Below are positions 26,358 through 34,029 of a stretch of 43,336 bases of DNA, in pieces. The stretch covers positions 1-43,336 of the forward strand of contig NZ_JAAXLS010000054.1 of the NCBI RefSeq assembly GCF_012328925.1. The letters are read 5' to 3'. The notes under the pieces are model-generated. The model did no database searches and was not told where the DNA came from. It saw only the letters and a program-made list of their open reading frames with translations. This DNA comes from Amycolatopsis acididurans (lineage in GTDB: Bacteria; Actinomycetota; Actinomycetes; Mycobacteriales; Pseudonocardiaceae). The first letter of the stretch is position 1. Every line of letters starts with the position of its first letter. Position numbers and translations under genes: made by a program.

Positions 26358-26873
26358 GTGGAGTTCGACGCCACAATCGAAATCCCCAAGGGGGAGCGCA
26401 ACAAGTACGAGGTGGACCACAAGACCGGGCGCATCAAACTGGACCGCACCCTGTTCACCGCCACCCAGTATCCGGCCGACTACGGGTTCATCGACGACAC
26501 CCTCGGCCAGGACGGCGACCCGCTTGACGTGCTGGTGCTGGTGCAGGAGCCGACGTTCCCCGGATGCCTCATCCGCTGCCGCGCGATCGGCATGTTCCGG
26601 ATGACCGACGAGAAGGGCCCGGACGACAAGGTCCTCGCGGTCCCCTCCGACGACCCGCGCCTTGAGCACCTGCGCGACATCCACCACCTGAACGAGTTCC
26701 ACAAGCTCGAGATCGAGCACTTCTTCCAGGTCTACAAGGACCTGGAGCCCGCTAAGAGCGTGGAAGGCTCGCAGTGGGTGGGCCGGATGGAGGCCGAGGC
26801 CGAGATCAAGCGCTCCTACCAGCGCGAATCGGACCGGCTCGCCAAGCTCGCCGCGGACTCCGGCGAGCACTGA
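26358..26873 (+). CDS. ppa: Inorganic pyrophosphatase (class I)
   Basis: Hydrolyses pyrophosphate and so drives biosynthesis. The 171-residue product has the class I signature DGDPLDVLVL with the metal-binding aspartates, plus GERNKYEVDHKTGRIKLDR and YPADYGFIDDTLG. The start is GTG 26358 (MEFDATIEIPKG), with GCGAGGACG upstream. The product is complete. It ends 20 bp before a strong shared terminator and is convergent with glyA. Confidence 0.97.
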   Translation: MEFDATIEIPKGERNKYEVDHKTGRIKLDRTLFTATQYPADYGFIDDTLGQDGDPLDVLVLVQEPTFPGCLIRCRAIGMFRMTDEKGPDDKVLAVPSDDPRLEHLRDIHHLNEFHKLEIEHFFQVYKDLEPAKSVEGSQWVGRMEAEAEIKRSYQRESDRLAKLAADSGEH

Positions 26874-26893
26874 GACCGGACGGAACGAAAGAA

Positions 26894-26920
26894 GGGCACC
26901 CGTTGCACGGGTGCCCTTTT
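26894..26920. terminator. Bidirectional terminator between ppa and glyA
   Basis: GGGCACCCGT-TGC-ACGGGTGCCC is a perfect 10 bp stem with a 3-base loop. TTTT follows on the plus strand and a T-rich TTCTTTC on the minus strand, so it can serve both convergent genes. Confidence 0.92.
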
Positions 26921-26930
26921 CTCGTGCTCG

Positions 26931-28199
26931 TCAGGCCCGGTAACCGGGGATCGGGTACGCCGAGAGCAGCTCCCGGACCTCGCCGGCGATCGCGCCGATG
27001 GCGTCCTCGTCCTCCTTGGCGGCCGCGGCCACGGTGCGGTCGATCCACTCCGCGATGCGCGGCTGGTGCTCCGCGGTCAGGCCGCGCGTGGTGATCGCCG
27101 CGGTGCCGATCCGGATACCGGAGGGGTCGAACGGCTTGCGCGGGTCGAACGGCACCGCGTTGAAGTTCAGCTCGATGCCGGCCCGGTCCAGCGCCTGCGC
27201 GGCCGGCTTGCCGCCGATCTGCTTGCTGGTCAGGTCGACCAGCAGCAGGTGGTTGTCGGTGCCACCGGAGACCAGGTCGAACCCGCGCTCGATCAGGGCG
27301 TCACCGAGCGCCTTGGCGTTCGCGACGATCTGGTGCGCGTAGTCGCGGAACTCCGGCTTCGCCGCCTCGGCCAGCGCGACCGCGATGGCCGCCGTGGTGT
27401 GGTTGTGCGGACCGCCCTGCAGGCCGGGGAAGACGGCCTTGTCGATGGCCTTGGCGTGCTCGGCGTCGGTCATGATCATCGCGCCACGCGGGCCACGCAG
27501 CGTCTTGTGGGTCGTGGTGGTGATCACGTTCGCGTGGCCGACCGGCGAGGGATGCGCGCCACCCGCGATCAGCCCCGCGATGTGCGCGATGTCGGCGACC
27601 AGCACCGCGTCCACCTCACGCGCGATCTCGGCGAAGGCGGGGAAGTCGATCGTGCGCGGGATCGCCGTGCCGCCCGCGATGATCAGCTTCGGCCGGTGCT
27701 CCTTGGCCAGGTCGCGCACCTGGTCGAAGTCGACGCGGCCGGTCTCCTTGCGCACCCCGTAGTGCACCGCGTTGAACCACTTGCCGGTCGCGGACACGCC
27801 CGCGCCGTGGGTCAGGTGACCGCCCGCGGGCAGGGACATGCCGAGCACGGTGTCGCCGGGGTTGGCGAAGGCGAGGTACGCGGCGAGGTTCGCCGGGGAG
27901 CCGGAGTAGGGCTGCACGTTGGCGTGGTCCACGCCGAACACGGCCTTCGCCCGGTCGATCGCGATCCGCTCGATCTGGTCGATGACCTGCTGGCCCTCGT
28001 AGTAGCGCTTGCCCGCGTAGCCCTCGGAGTACTTGTTCGTCAGCACCGTTCCGGTGGCCTCGAGCACTGCCTGCGACACGTAGTTCTCGGACGCGATCAG
28101 GCGGATCTTCTCGGCCTGACGTCGAGCCTCGTCCTCGACGAGTCCGGCGATCTCGGGGTCTGCGGCGGTGAGGGTGGGGATGGCTGGCTGGTGCGTCAT
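26931..28199 (-). CDS. glyA: Serine hydroxymethyltransferase
   Basis: PLP enzyme that interconverts serine and glycine and loads tetrahydrofolate with one-carbon units. The 422-residue product has LIASENYVS, NKYSEGYAGKRYYEG, the PLP lysine motif TTTTHKTLRGPRG, VVADIAH-like LVADIAHIAGLIAGG and QGGPHNH. ATG 28199 (MTHQPAIPT) has GGAAG close by. A longer in-frame GTG start at 28226 would enter the riboswitch and is rejected. A ZTP riboswitch lies in the 5' leader. It is convergent with ppa. Confidence 0.97.
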   Translation of the reverse strand: MTHQPAIPTLTAADPEIAGLVEDEARRQAEKIRLIASENYVSQAVLEATGTVLTNKYSEGYAGKRYYEGQQVIDQIERIAIDRAKAVFGVDHANVQPYSGSPANLAAYLAFANPGDTVLGMSLPAGGHLTHGAGVSATGKWFNAVHYGVRKETGRVDFDQVRDLAKEHRPKLIIAGGTAIPRTIDFPAFAEIAREVDAVLVADIAHIAGLIAGGAHPSPVGHANVITTTTHKTLRGPRGAMIMTDAEHAKAIDKAVFPGLQGGPHNHTTAAIAVALAEAAKPEFRDYAHQIVANAKALGDALIERGFDLVSGGTDNHLLLVDLTSKQIGGKPAAQALDRAGIELNFNAVPFDPRKPFDPSGIRIGTAAITTRGLTAEHQPRIAEWIDRTVAAAAKEDEDAIGAIAGEVRELLSAYPIPGYRA

Positions 28200-28221
28200 C
28201 TTCCTACTCCCTGACACTGGC

Positions 28222-28300
28222 CACACCCAGGCGCGCGGTGCCGGCCTCGTCGGTCGCTTCCCGGTGGTGCTCCACCTCTACGGCGCCAGTCGCTGCTGTA
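28222..28300 (-). ncRNA. ZTP/ZMP riboswitch (pfl motif) in the glyA leader
   Basis: The minus strand carries the hallmark pieces of the pfl RNA in order: GACTGGCG, the hairpin GGTGG-AGC-ACCACC, directly followed by CGGGAAGCGACC, then after a linker the conserved GCGCGCCTGGG that forms the pseudoknot. It ends about 25 nt before the glyA start. ZTP riboswitches sense the folate-stress alarmone ZMP/ZTP and usually turn on one-carbon and purine genes such as glyA. No clear rho-independent terminator overlaps it, so control may be translational. Confidence 0.9.
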
Positions 28301-28306
28301 CTCGCC

Positions 28307-28312
28307 ATCCTA
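28307..28312 (-). promoter_or_regulatory. Candidate -10 element for glyA
   Basis: TAGGAT on the minus strand lies just upstream of the riboswitch, so that transcription would start near 28300, at its 5' edge. No convincing -35 is seen. The element overlaps the last codon of the carbonic anhydrase-like gene. Confidence 0.4.
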
Positions 28313-28828
28313 GTCGACCGGGGCAATCCCTTCGGCGTGCCGCCTGGCGAGCTCCTGGTAGAGGGCGGCGTTGTGATCAACCCAACTCCGCGCGGAGTCG
28401 GTCAGCGGCACGAACTTCTTCGCCGGGGTGCCCATCGCGATGACCTCGGCCGGGACCTCGGTGTTCGGGCCGACGGTCGCACCCGCCGCGACCAGCGTCC
28501 GCTCCCCGATCCTCGCCTGGTCGAGCACGATCGCCCCGTTCCCGATCAGTGCTTGCTCGCCGATGGTGCAGTCGTGCACGAGGCACTGGTGCCCCACGGT
28601 CACGTTGCGGCCGATCTCGCAGATCCCGCCGACGTGGATCACCGAGTTGTCCTGGATGTTGGCGCCTTCGCGGATGATGATCCTGCCGTAGTCGGCCCTG
28701 ATCACCGCTCCGTACCAGATCGAGACGTCCTTCTCCACGACGACGTCGCCGATGAGTGTCGCGGTGGGGGCGATCCAGGCGTCGGGATGCACGGTGGGGC
28801 TGACGCCCTCGAACGAGAACAATGGCAT
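28310..28828 (-). CDS. Gamma-class carbonic anhydrase-like hexapeptide protein
   Basis: A 172-residue left-handed beta-helix protein built of hexapeptide repeats (IAPTATLIGDVVVEKDVSIWYG...). The three zinc-ligand histidines of gamma carbonic anhydrases are present in NSVIHVGG, TVGHQCLVHDC. Many members of this family (YrdA/PaaY-like) have unknown or weak activity. ATG 28828 begins MPLFSFEGVSPTVHPDAW. It lies 10 bp after the tetR-like gene and is likely co-transcribed with it. Confidence 0.88.
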   Translation of the reverse strand: MPLFSFEGVSPTVHPDAWIAPTATLIGDVVVEKDVSIWYGAVIRADYGRIIIREGANIQDNSVIHVGGICEIGRNVTVGHQCLVHDCTIGEQALIGNGAIVLDQARIGERTLVAAGATVGPNTEVPAEVIAMGTPAKKFVPLTDSARSWVDHNAALYQELARRHAEGIAPVD

Positions 28829-28838
28829 GTCTGGCACT

Positions 28839-29420
28839 CTAAGGCAGGCAGAGCGGCCTGATCTCCTCGCGCAACGTCGCGAACGGCCGAGGCCGGACGC
28901 GCTGCTGGACGATCGCACCCAGCAGGTAGGACTGCAGGGCACGGGCCTTGGCGCGGGGGTCGTCGACGTCGAGATCGGCCAGCAGGTCGGTCAGCAGTTC
29001 GGTGGACGAGCGCAGCATCACCTCGGCGGCCTGCACGTGATCGGCGCGGTCGACGGCCACCCAGTACTCGAACCAGACGAAGGCGGCGTTCGGGTTTTCC
29101 GCGAAGGTGTCCAAATAGGCCCGTACCACCGCCCAGAACCGGTGCTCCGGATCGTCGTGCCGGTCGGCGATCGCACGCAGATCACGCAGGAAATCGGTGA
29201 CGTGCGCGGCCATCGCCCGGTCGATCAAGAGGTCGATGTCGGAGAAGTAGTAATGGATCGCGCTCTTGGTGAGCGGACTCGCGTCGGCGATCGCGCGGGC
29301 GGTGCAGCCCGCGAGCCCGTCCCTGGCGAGTACCTTGCGCGCGGCCTGCACGATCTGTTCCTGTTTGGCCAGCTGGTTCGGCGAGAGCTGATCGCGGTGC
29401 CCCGGCGGCGTGACGGCCAC
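28839..29420 (-). CDS. TetR family transcriptional regulator
   Basis: A 193-residue regulator. The N-terminal TetR HTH is IVQAARKVLARDGLAGCTARAIADASPLTKSAIHYYFSDIDLLIDRAM. The C-terminal helical ligand domain is typical in size; its ligand is unknown. GTG 29420 has GGAGGGG at good distance. It sits between the esterase and the carbonic anhydrase-like gene on the same strand and might regulate either neighbour. No clear palindromic operator was identified. Confidence 0.92.
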   Translation of the reverse strand: MAVTPPGHRDQLSPNQLAKQEQIVQAARKVLARDGLAGCTARAIADASPLTKSAIHYYFSDIDLLIDRAMAAHVTDFLRDLRAIADRHDDPEHRFWAVVRAYLDTFAENPNAAFVWFEYWVAVDRADHVQAAEVMLRSSTELLTDLLADLDVDDPRAKARALQSYLLGAIVQQRVRPRPFATLREEIRPLCLP

Positions 29421-29486
29421 GCTGTTCCCCTCCGTGCGATGTGGACACCCAGCCTAACTCTCAGGACGCCCGTCCCAGACGCGGGC

Positions 29487-30884
29487 TCACTTCGCCCAGA
29501 ACGCGCAGTGGTGCTCGGCCGCGAGGTCGACCGGGCGGAAGTCGCCGTTCTTGATCGACAGCACGACGCCGTTCTGCTCGAAGGCGGGCCAGCCGGGATC
29601 GCCGGTCTTCGCGAAGCGCGACCAGTACTGGATCATCGCCTGCGCGAGCGGACCGTTGCCGCCGAACAGGTAGGGCAGCTCGTCGGAGTGCGCCGCGTCG
29701 CCTTCGGAGAATTCGTAGGCATAGACGTGTTTCGCCGCCTTGTCGGTGTCCAGCGCGGGGCACGCACCGACCTTCTGGCCCCAGTCGGTGAGCACGGCCG
29801 CGAGCGCGGCGACGGGCGAGGGATAGTTCGCCAGCGGGTACTCGTTCAGCACCGCTTGCGCCTGTTTGCCGAAGACGTGCTCGAGGACGCGCGGATAGTC
29901 CTCGGCGGCGATGGGTTGCGCGACAACGAAAGGACGCATCTCCTCACGGGTCGTGCCCTGAATGAGCGGGATCCCGCCGGGCAGCGCGTCGATCGGCTGG
30001 CGCGGCAGGAAACCCTCGCCCACCACGGGAAGCCACGGCATGTCGCCCAGCGTTCCGGTCGCGCTGATCACGTCCGCCTCGTCGAGACCGACGAACTCGC
30101 CGCGTGGTTTCGCACGCAGGCAGGCGATATCCGGGCAGCCGAGCCTGGTCTGCAGAGCGGCCGCACGCCGGCGCGCCTGTTCGGCCGTCACGAAGGAGTT
30201 CGCACATGGTCCACTTTGGATGATGGCCTTGCCGAACAGGCCCTGCGCGCCCGGCGAGGCCAGCTGCGCGCAGACGCTGTAGGCACCGGCGGACTGGCCG
30301 AACAACGTGACGTTTCCCGGATCGCCCCCGAAGGCGGCGATGTTGTCGTGGACCCAGCGCAGCGCGGCCTGCTGGTCGGCGAGACCGAAGTTGCCCGCGG
30401 CCGGATCGTCGCCGGCGTCGAGGAATCCCAGCGCGCCGAGGCGATAGTTCAACGTCACGACGAGCACGCCGCCGTCGACGGCGAGCCCGGTCGTGTCGTA
30501 GTCGCTGCCCGCTCCCGCCACGAACCCGCCGCCGTGGAGCCACACCATCACCGGCAGGCGGTCGGCGCCGCGGGGCGCGGTCACGTTGAGGTACAGGCAG
30601 TCCTCGCTGCCCCGGCCGGGCTGGGGGCAGACGTCGGCGGTGTGCGTCGCGTCGCGCACGTCGTCCCACGGCTGGACCGGCTGGGGCGAGCGCCAGCGCA
30701 GTTCGCCCACCGGTGGCGCGGCGAACGGCATGCCGGAGAACGTGCGATGGTCGGTGGCGACGACACCGCGCACCAGGCCGTCGGTGGTGCGCACGACGTC
30801 CTCGCCGGACGACGCGGCACCGACGGCGCAACCGCCGAGCAACGCCAGCCCCGTGATCGCGCCGAGCAGACGCCTCCCTCGCAC
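29487..30884 (-). CDS. Type-B carboxylesterase lipoprotein
   Basis: A 465-residue alpha/beta hydrolase. The N-terminal signal peptide ends in the lipobox LLGGC, with lipidated Cys19, so it is anchored on the outer face of the membrane. The catalytic Ser198 is in GQSAG, the oxyanion loop in WLHGGGFVAG, the acidic residue in GTTREEM, and the catalytic His in AAHSDELPYLFG. The start is GTG 30884. A TATAGC -10 element ends 9 nt upstream, so the leader is very short or absent. The substrate is unknown. Confidence 0.93.
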   Translation of the reverse strand: MRGRRLLGAITGLALLGGCAVGAASSGEDVVRTTDGLVRGVVATDHRTFSGMPFAAPPVGELRWRSPQPVQPWDDVRDATHTADVCPQPGRGSEDCLYLNVTAPRGADRLPVMVWLHGGGFVAGAGSDYDTTGLAVDGGVLVVTLNYRLGALGFLDAGDDPAAGNFGLADQQAALRWVHDNIAAFGGDPGNVTLFGQSAGAYSVCAQLASPGAQGLFGKAIIQSGPCANSFVTAEQARRRAAALQTRLGCPDIACLRAKPRGEFVGLDEADVISATGTLGDMPWLPVVGEGFLPRQPIDALPGGIPLIQGTTREEMRPFVVAQPIAAEDYPRVLEHVFGKQAQAVLNEYPLANYPSPVAALAAVLTDWGQKVGACPALDTDKAAKHVYAYEFSEGDAAHSDELPYLFGGNGPLAQAMIQYWSRFAKTGDPGWPAFEQNGVVLSIKNGDFRPVDLAAEHHCAFWAK

Positions 30885-30968
30885 GCCGGGCAGGCTATAC
30901 GGTCACCCACATGGGGTGAATCGGACCTCGCTGCGGCCCGCTGACGGTATCCGCGGGAGCGCAGAAAT

Positions 30969-31002
30969 AGGTCAGGGGCCCTCCGAAGAGGACCCCTGAC
31001 CT
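30969..31002 (-). terminator. Terminator after tRNA-Thr
   Basis: AGGTCAGGGG...CTC-CGAA-GAG...CCCCTGACCT forms a 15 bp stem with a CGAA loop. The single mismatch becomes a G-U pair on the minus strand, where ATTTCT follows. It begins 4 bp after the tRNA 3' end. Confidence 0.85.
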
Positions 31003-31005
31003 GCG

Positions 31006-31079
31006 AGCCGCGTGGGGGAATCGAACCCCCGACCTGTTCATTACGAGTGAACCGCTCTGGCCGACTGAGCTAACGCGGC
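31006..31079 (-). tRNA. tRNA-Thr (anticodon CGT)
   Basis: The minus strand folds as a complete tRNA. The acceptor is GCCGCGT paired with ACGCGGC, the D-arm contains TAGCTCAGTCGGCCAGAGC, and the anticodon stem GTTCA/TGAAC holds the loop CTCGTAA (anticodon CGT, reading ACG threonine codons). The T-arm is GGGGGTTCGATTCCCCC. The discriminator is U and CCA is not encoded. No integrase or attachment repeat lies next to it. Confidence 0.97.
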
Positions 31080-31194
31080 AACGTCGACAAGTCTAGCGGC
31101 ATGGCGTTCGTCACTCATGACCGGCTTCCTCGTTAGGCTGCGTGACGCCGGTCCCAGCCATCCGGCCCTGGTTTTCCGTGGAGGACTTCCCGCA

Positions 31195-32835
31195 ATGCGT
31201 CGACGCCTGCACCGCGCGCTGGCTCTGCCGGTGACCGCTGCCCTGCTCGTGCTGTCCGGCACGCCTGCGATGGCGGATTCCACGATTCCGACCACGCCGA
31301 CACCGCAACCGGCGGACCCGAACCAGGCGCCCGTCGCAGCGCCCACCGGTCCGCAGCCGCTCGGCCACGCGGTCGCCGACGCGGCCGCGTCGCTGGGCGT
31401 GCTGCGGCTGCTGCCGAACGCGGTCGACACGAGCACGATCCTTCCCGGCTACGGACAACAGCTGCCCAAGCAGTCCGCGCTCGAAGCCGGGATGGGCCTG
31501 TCCAGCGCGCAGGCCAACTCCGAGTCCTACCTCTCCTACGAGCGCGCGATCGCCCAGTCCTCGCCGTTCGGGCTGGCCGTCGCGGGCAACGCGCCGCAGG
31601 CGCCGGGCAGCCTGGTGCAGACCGCGCTGCCGGACAACCCCAACGGCCTCTCCGGCGGGTTCAACGCGCCGCAGAATCCACTGCTCAACGTCGGCCTGCT
31701 CAACGGCCAAGTGCACGCACGCTGGAGCCCGACGCAGGGTCCGTGCGTCGACACGATCGCCGACGCCAGTACCTCGATCGCGAGCCTGTCGCTGCTCAAC
31801 GTCATCCCGTCGATGCCGAACCTGCCGATGACCGGCCTCAACCTGCCGCAGGGTGACAAGCTCGCCCAGGGCTTCGACCCGCAGCAGGGGCTGCAGGCGC
31901 TCGGCGGCCTGCTCAGCGGCGGCGGCCAGACCAGCGCCAACGGCACCGGTTCGCTGCTGAGCCTGCCCAACACGCTGTCCTCGCACTCGGTTGTCAAGCT
32001 CGTCGACATCCCCGGCTCGGCCAAGAAGGCCGTCCAGTCGGTCTCCACCCTGCAGGCCGCCGACATCCAGCTCCTCAAGGGCACGCCGCTGGAGCTGGAA
32101 CTGAAGGTGGTCAGCCAGCCGACGCTGACGGTCACCTCGACCGGCGACAAGAACACCTCGAAGGTCGACTACACCGCCCCGGTCATCCAGATCCTGCGGC
32201 AGGGCCAGGTGCTCTACACCCTCGACGCCGCCAACCCGACCAAGGACATCCCGATCGGGCTTCCGCTGTCCGGCCTGTCCGACGCGTTCGGCCCGCTGCA
32301 GAGCCTGCCGGTCGTCGGCGGGCTGGTCTCCACCGCCACCAAGGGTCTGCAGCCGGTCGGCGACACCACCGGCAAGGTGCTCGACCTGGGTGTGCTGCGG
32401 CTGAGCATCGCCGAGCTGAACCAGAAGGGGCAGGACCTGACCGACCCGTTCGCCGGCTACCAGCTCGGCGCGTCGGCCCGGATGCTCGACCTGCAGGTGC
32501 TGCCGACGCAGGCGCTCAAGAACGTGCTGCCCGCGGACGTCGCCGGAAAGCTGCCCTCGTCGCTGGCGCAGCTCTCGCTCGGCGAGCAGATCGGCCGGGC
32601 CTACGCCCCGAAGGGCGGCGTGGTGTGCGGCTCGACGGCTCCCGCGGCCCCGGCGAACAACCCGGCGCCCGGTGCCCCGAAGCAGCTCGCCTACACCTCG
32701 GGCGCGTACTCCGCGGTGCCGATGTTCTGGACCGGCACGGCGATGCTGCTGCTGGGTGTGGTGCTCGTCGCGGCGTTGCCGAACCGGCGCCGCAGCGCGG
32801 TGGTGAAGCCGTCGCCGACGCCGCGGTCGAAGTAG
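31195..32835 (+). CDS. Secreted surface protein with sortase-like C-terminal anchor
   Basis: A 546-residue protein. It has a Sec signal peptide (MRRRLHRALALPVTAALLVLSG...AMA, cleaved near residue 27), a long Ser/Leu/Gly-rich extracellular region, and a C-terminal sequence LAYTSG (498-503) followed by a hydrophobic helix (about 508-528) and PNRRR. That layout is a cell-wall sorting signal. LAxT resembles the LAxTG motif of class E sortases, but with S instead of G. ATG 31195 follows GGAGGA; an earlier frame start at 31117 is rejected for that reason. Function unknown; it is convergent with holB. Confidence 0.85.
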   Translation: MRRRLHRALALPVTAALLVLSGTPAMADSTIPTTPTPQPADPNQAPVAAPTGPQPLGHAVADAAASLGVLRLLPNAVDTSTILPGYGQQLPKQSALEAGMGLSSAQANSESYLSYERAIAQSSPFGLAVAGNAPQAPGSLVQTALPDNPNGLSGGFNAPQNPLLNVGLLNGQVHARWSPTQGPCVDTIADASTSIASLSLLNVIPSMPNLPMTGLNLPQGDKLAQGFDPQQGLQALGGLLSGGGQTSANGTGSLLSLPNTLSSHSVVKLVDIPGSAKKAVQSVSTLQAADIQLLKGTPLELELKVVSQPTLTVTSTGDKNTSKVDYTAPVIQILRQGQVLYTLDAANPTKDIPIGLPLSGLSDAFGPLQSLPVVGGLVSTATKGLQPVGDTTGKVLDLGVLRLSIAELNQKGQDLTDPFAGYQLGASARMLDLQVLPTQALKNVLPADVAGKLPSSLAQLSLGEQIGRAYAPKGGVVCGSTAPAAPANNPAPGAPKQLAYTSGAYSAVPMFWTGTAMLLLGVVLVAALPNRRRSAVVKPSPTPRSK

Positions 32836-32838
32836 CGG

Positions 32839-34029
32839 TCAGCCCTGGCGTAAAGCCGTGACCATCGCCTCCACGGCGATGCGCGGCTTGACGTTCCAGA
32901 GGATCGCCTCCCGGCACGCGAGCACGGCTTCGAGGCGGCGCAACGTGGACTCGGGTGTCCACGTCCGCGCCGCCTCGTGCACGTCGGAGGCGTGGTCGGG
33001 GTGGTTGAGCAGGGCCTGCGCGCCGCTGCCGACGACCAGCACGTCCCGGTAGAACCCGGCGAGGTCGACCAGCGCGAGGTCGAGCGTGTCGCGCTGGGTA
33101 CGGGTGGCACGCGACTTCTGGCGCTTCTCCAGCTGCTTCACCGCGGCCTCGGCCGCGCGCTTGGCGCCCGCGACGCCCTTTCCGGTCGCGTCGCCGCCCA
33201 TCGCGTTGCGCAGTTCGGCCTTCTCCGCTTCGTCGCGCTCCTTGCTCGCCTCGCTCGCGTCGCCTTCGGCCGCCGTGATCAGCTCGTCGGCGCAGGCGAA
33301 CACGTCCACGGGGCGGCGCAGGCCCAGCGGGATGCGCAGCACGGTCTCCCGCCGCTTACGGGAGCTGTCGTCGGTGGCGAGCCGGCGGGCGCGGCCGACG
33401 TGCCCGCCACACACCGAGGCGGCCCAGTTCGCGAGTTCCGGGTTCACGCCGTCGCGTTCGACGAGCACGCGCGCGATCGACTCCGCTCCCGGTGACCGCA
33501 GGTTGATCAGGCGGCAGCGCGACCGGATGGTCACCGACACGTCCTCGGGATGGTCGGAGGGCGCGCACAGCAGGAACACCGTGCGGTCCGGCGGTTCCTC
33601 GACGGCCTTGAGCAACGCGTTGGACGCGCCCTCGGTGAGCCGGTCGGCGTCCTCGATGATCACGACCTGCCATTCGCCCGTGGTCGGGCGGCGGGCGGCC
33701 GCCTGGACGAGGGCACGCATCTCGGCGACCGAGATCGACAGTCCTTCCGGCACCACCAGCCGCACGTCGGCGTGGGTGCCGTGCAGCGCGGTGCGGCAGC
33801 CGGTGCACTCACCGCAGCCGATGCCGGTCGAGCACTGCAGCGCGGCGGCGAACGTGCGCGCCGCGACCGAACGGCCCGATCCGGGCGGCCCGGTGAACAG
33901 CCACGCGTGCGTCATCGCCCCGGCGGGCACCCGCTCGCCCGCGACGATCTTGGCGGCGGCCTCGGCCGCGCTCGAAAGGATCTCCACAGCCGGTTCCTGA
34001 CCGACCAGCTGTGACCAGACGCCGCCCAT
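32839..34029 (-). CDS. holB: DNA polymerase III subunit delta'
   Basis: Clamp-loader subunit that, with delta and tau/gamma, loads the beta sliding clamp. The 396-residue product has an AAA+ fold with GPPGSGRS (47-54), where Arg replaces the P-loop lysine, as suits a subunit that need not bind ATP. Four cysteines form a zinc module (Cys66, 72, 75, 78), and TIRSRC carries the SRC motif. The C-terminal collar domain has a Lys/Glu-rich insertion (about 250-310). ATG 34029 overlaps the stop of the MFS-TMK gene by one base (TGATG). Confidence 0.92.
   Translation of the reverse strand: MGGVWSQLVGQEPAVEILSSAAEAAAKIVAGERVPAGAMTHAWLFTGPPGSGRSVAARTFAAALQCSTGIGCGECTGCRTALHGTHADVRLVVPEGLSISVAEMRALVQAAARRPTTGEWQVVIIEDADRLTEGASNALLKAVEEPPDRTVFLLCAPSDHPEDVSVTIRSRCRLINLRSPGAESIARVLVERDGVNPELANWAASVCGGHVGRARRLATDDSSRKRRETVLRIPLGLRRPVDVFACADELITAAEGDASEASKERDEAEKAELRNAMGGDATGKGVAGAKRAAEAAVKQLEKRQKSRATRTQRDTLDLALVDLAGFYRDVLVVGSGAQALLNHPDHASDVHEAARTWTPESTLRRLEAVLACREAILWNVKPRIAVEAMVTALRQG

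Noticed and set aside
28200..28300. Glycine or THF riboswitch upstream of glyA
   Set aside because: The conserved pieces match the pfl (ZTP) motif instead.
31006..31079. tRNA-Thr as an attachment site for an integrated element
   Set aside because: No integrase, excisionase or direct repeat of the tRNA 3' end nearby; flanking genes are chromosomal.
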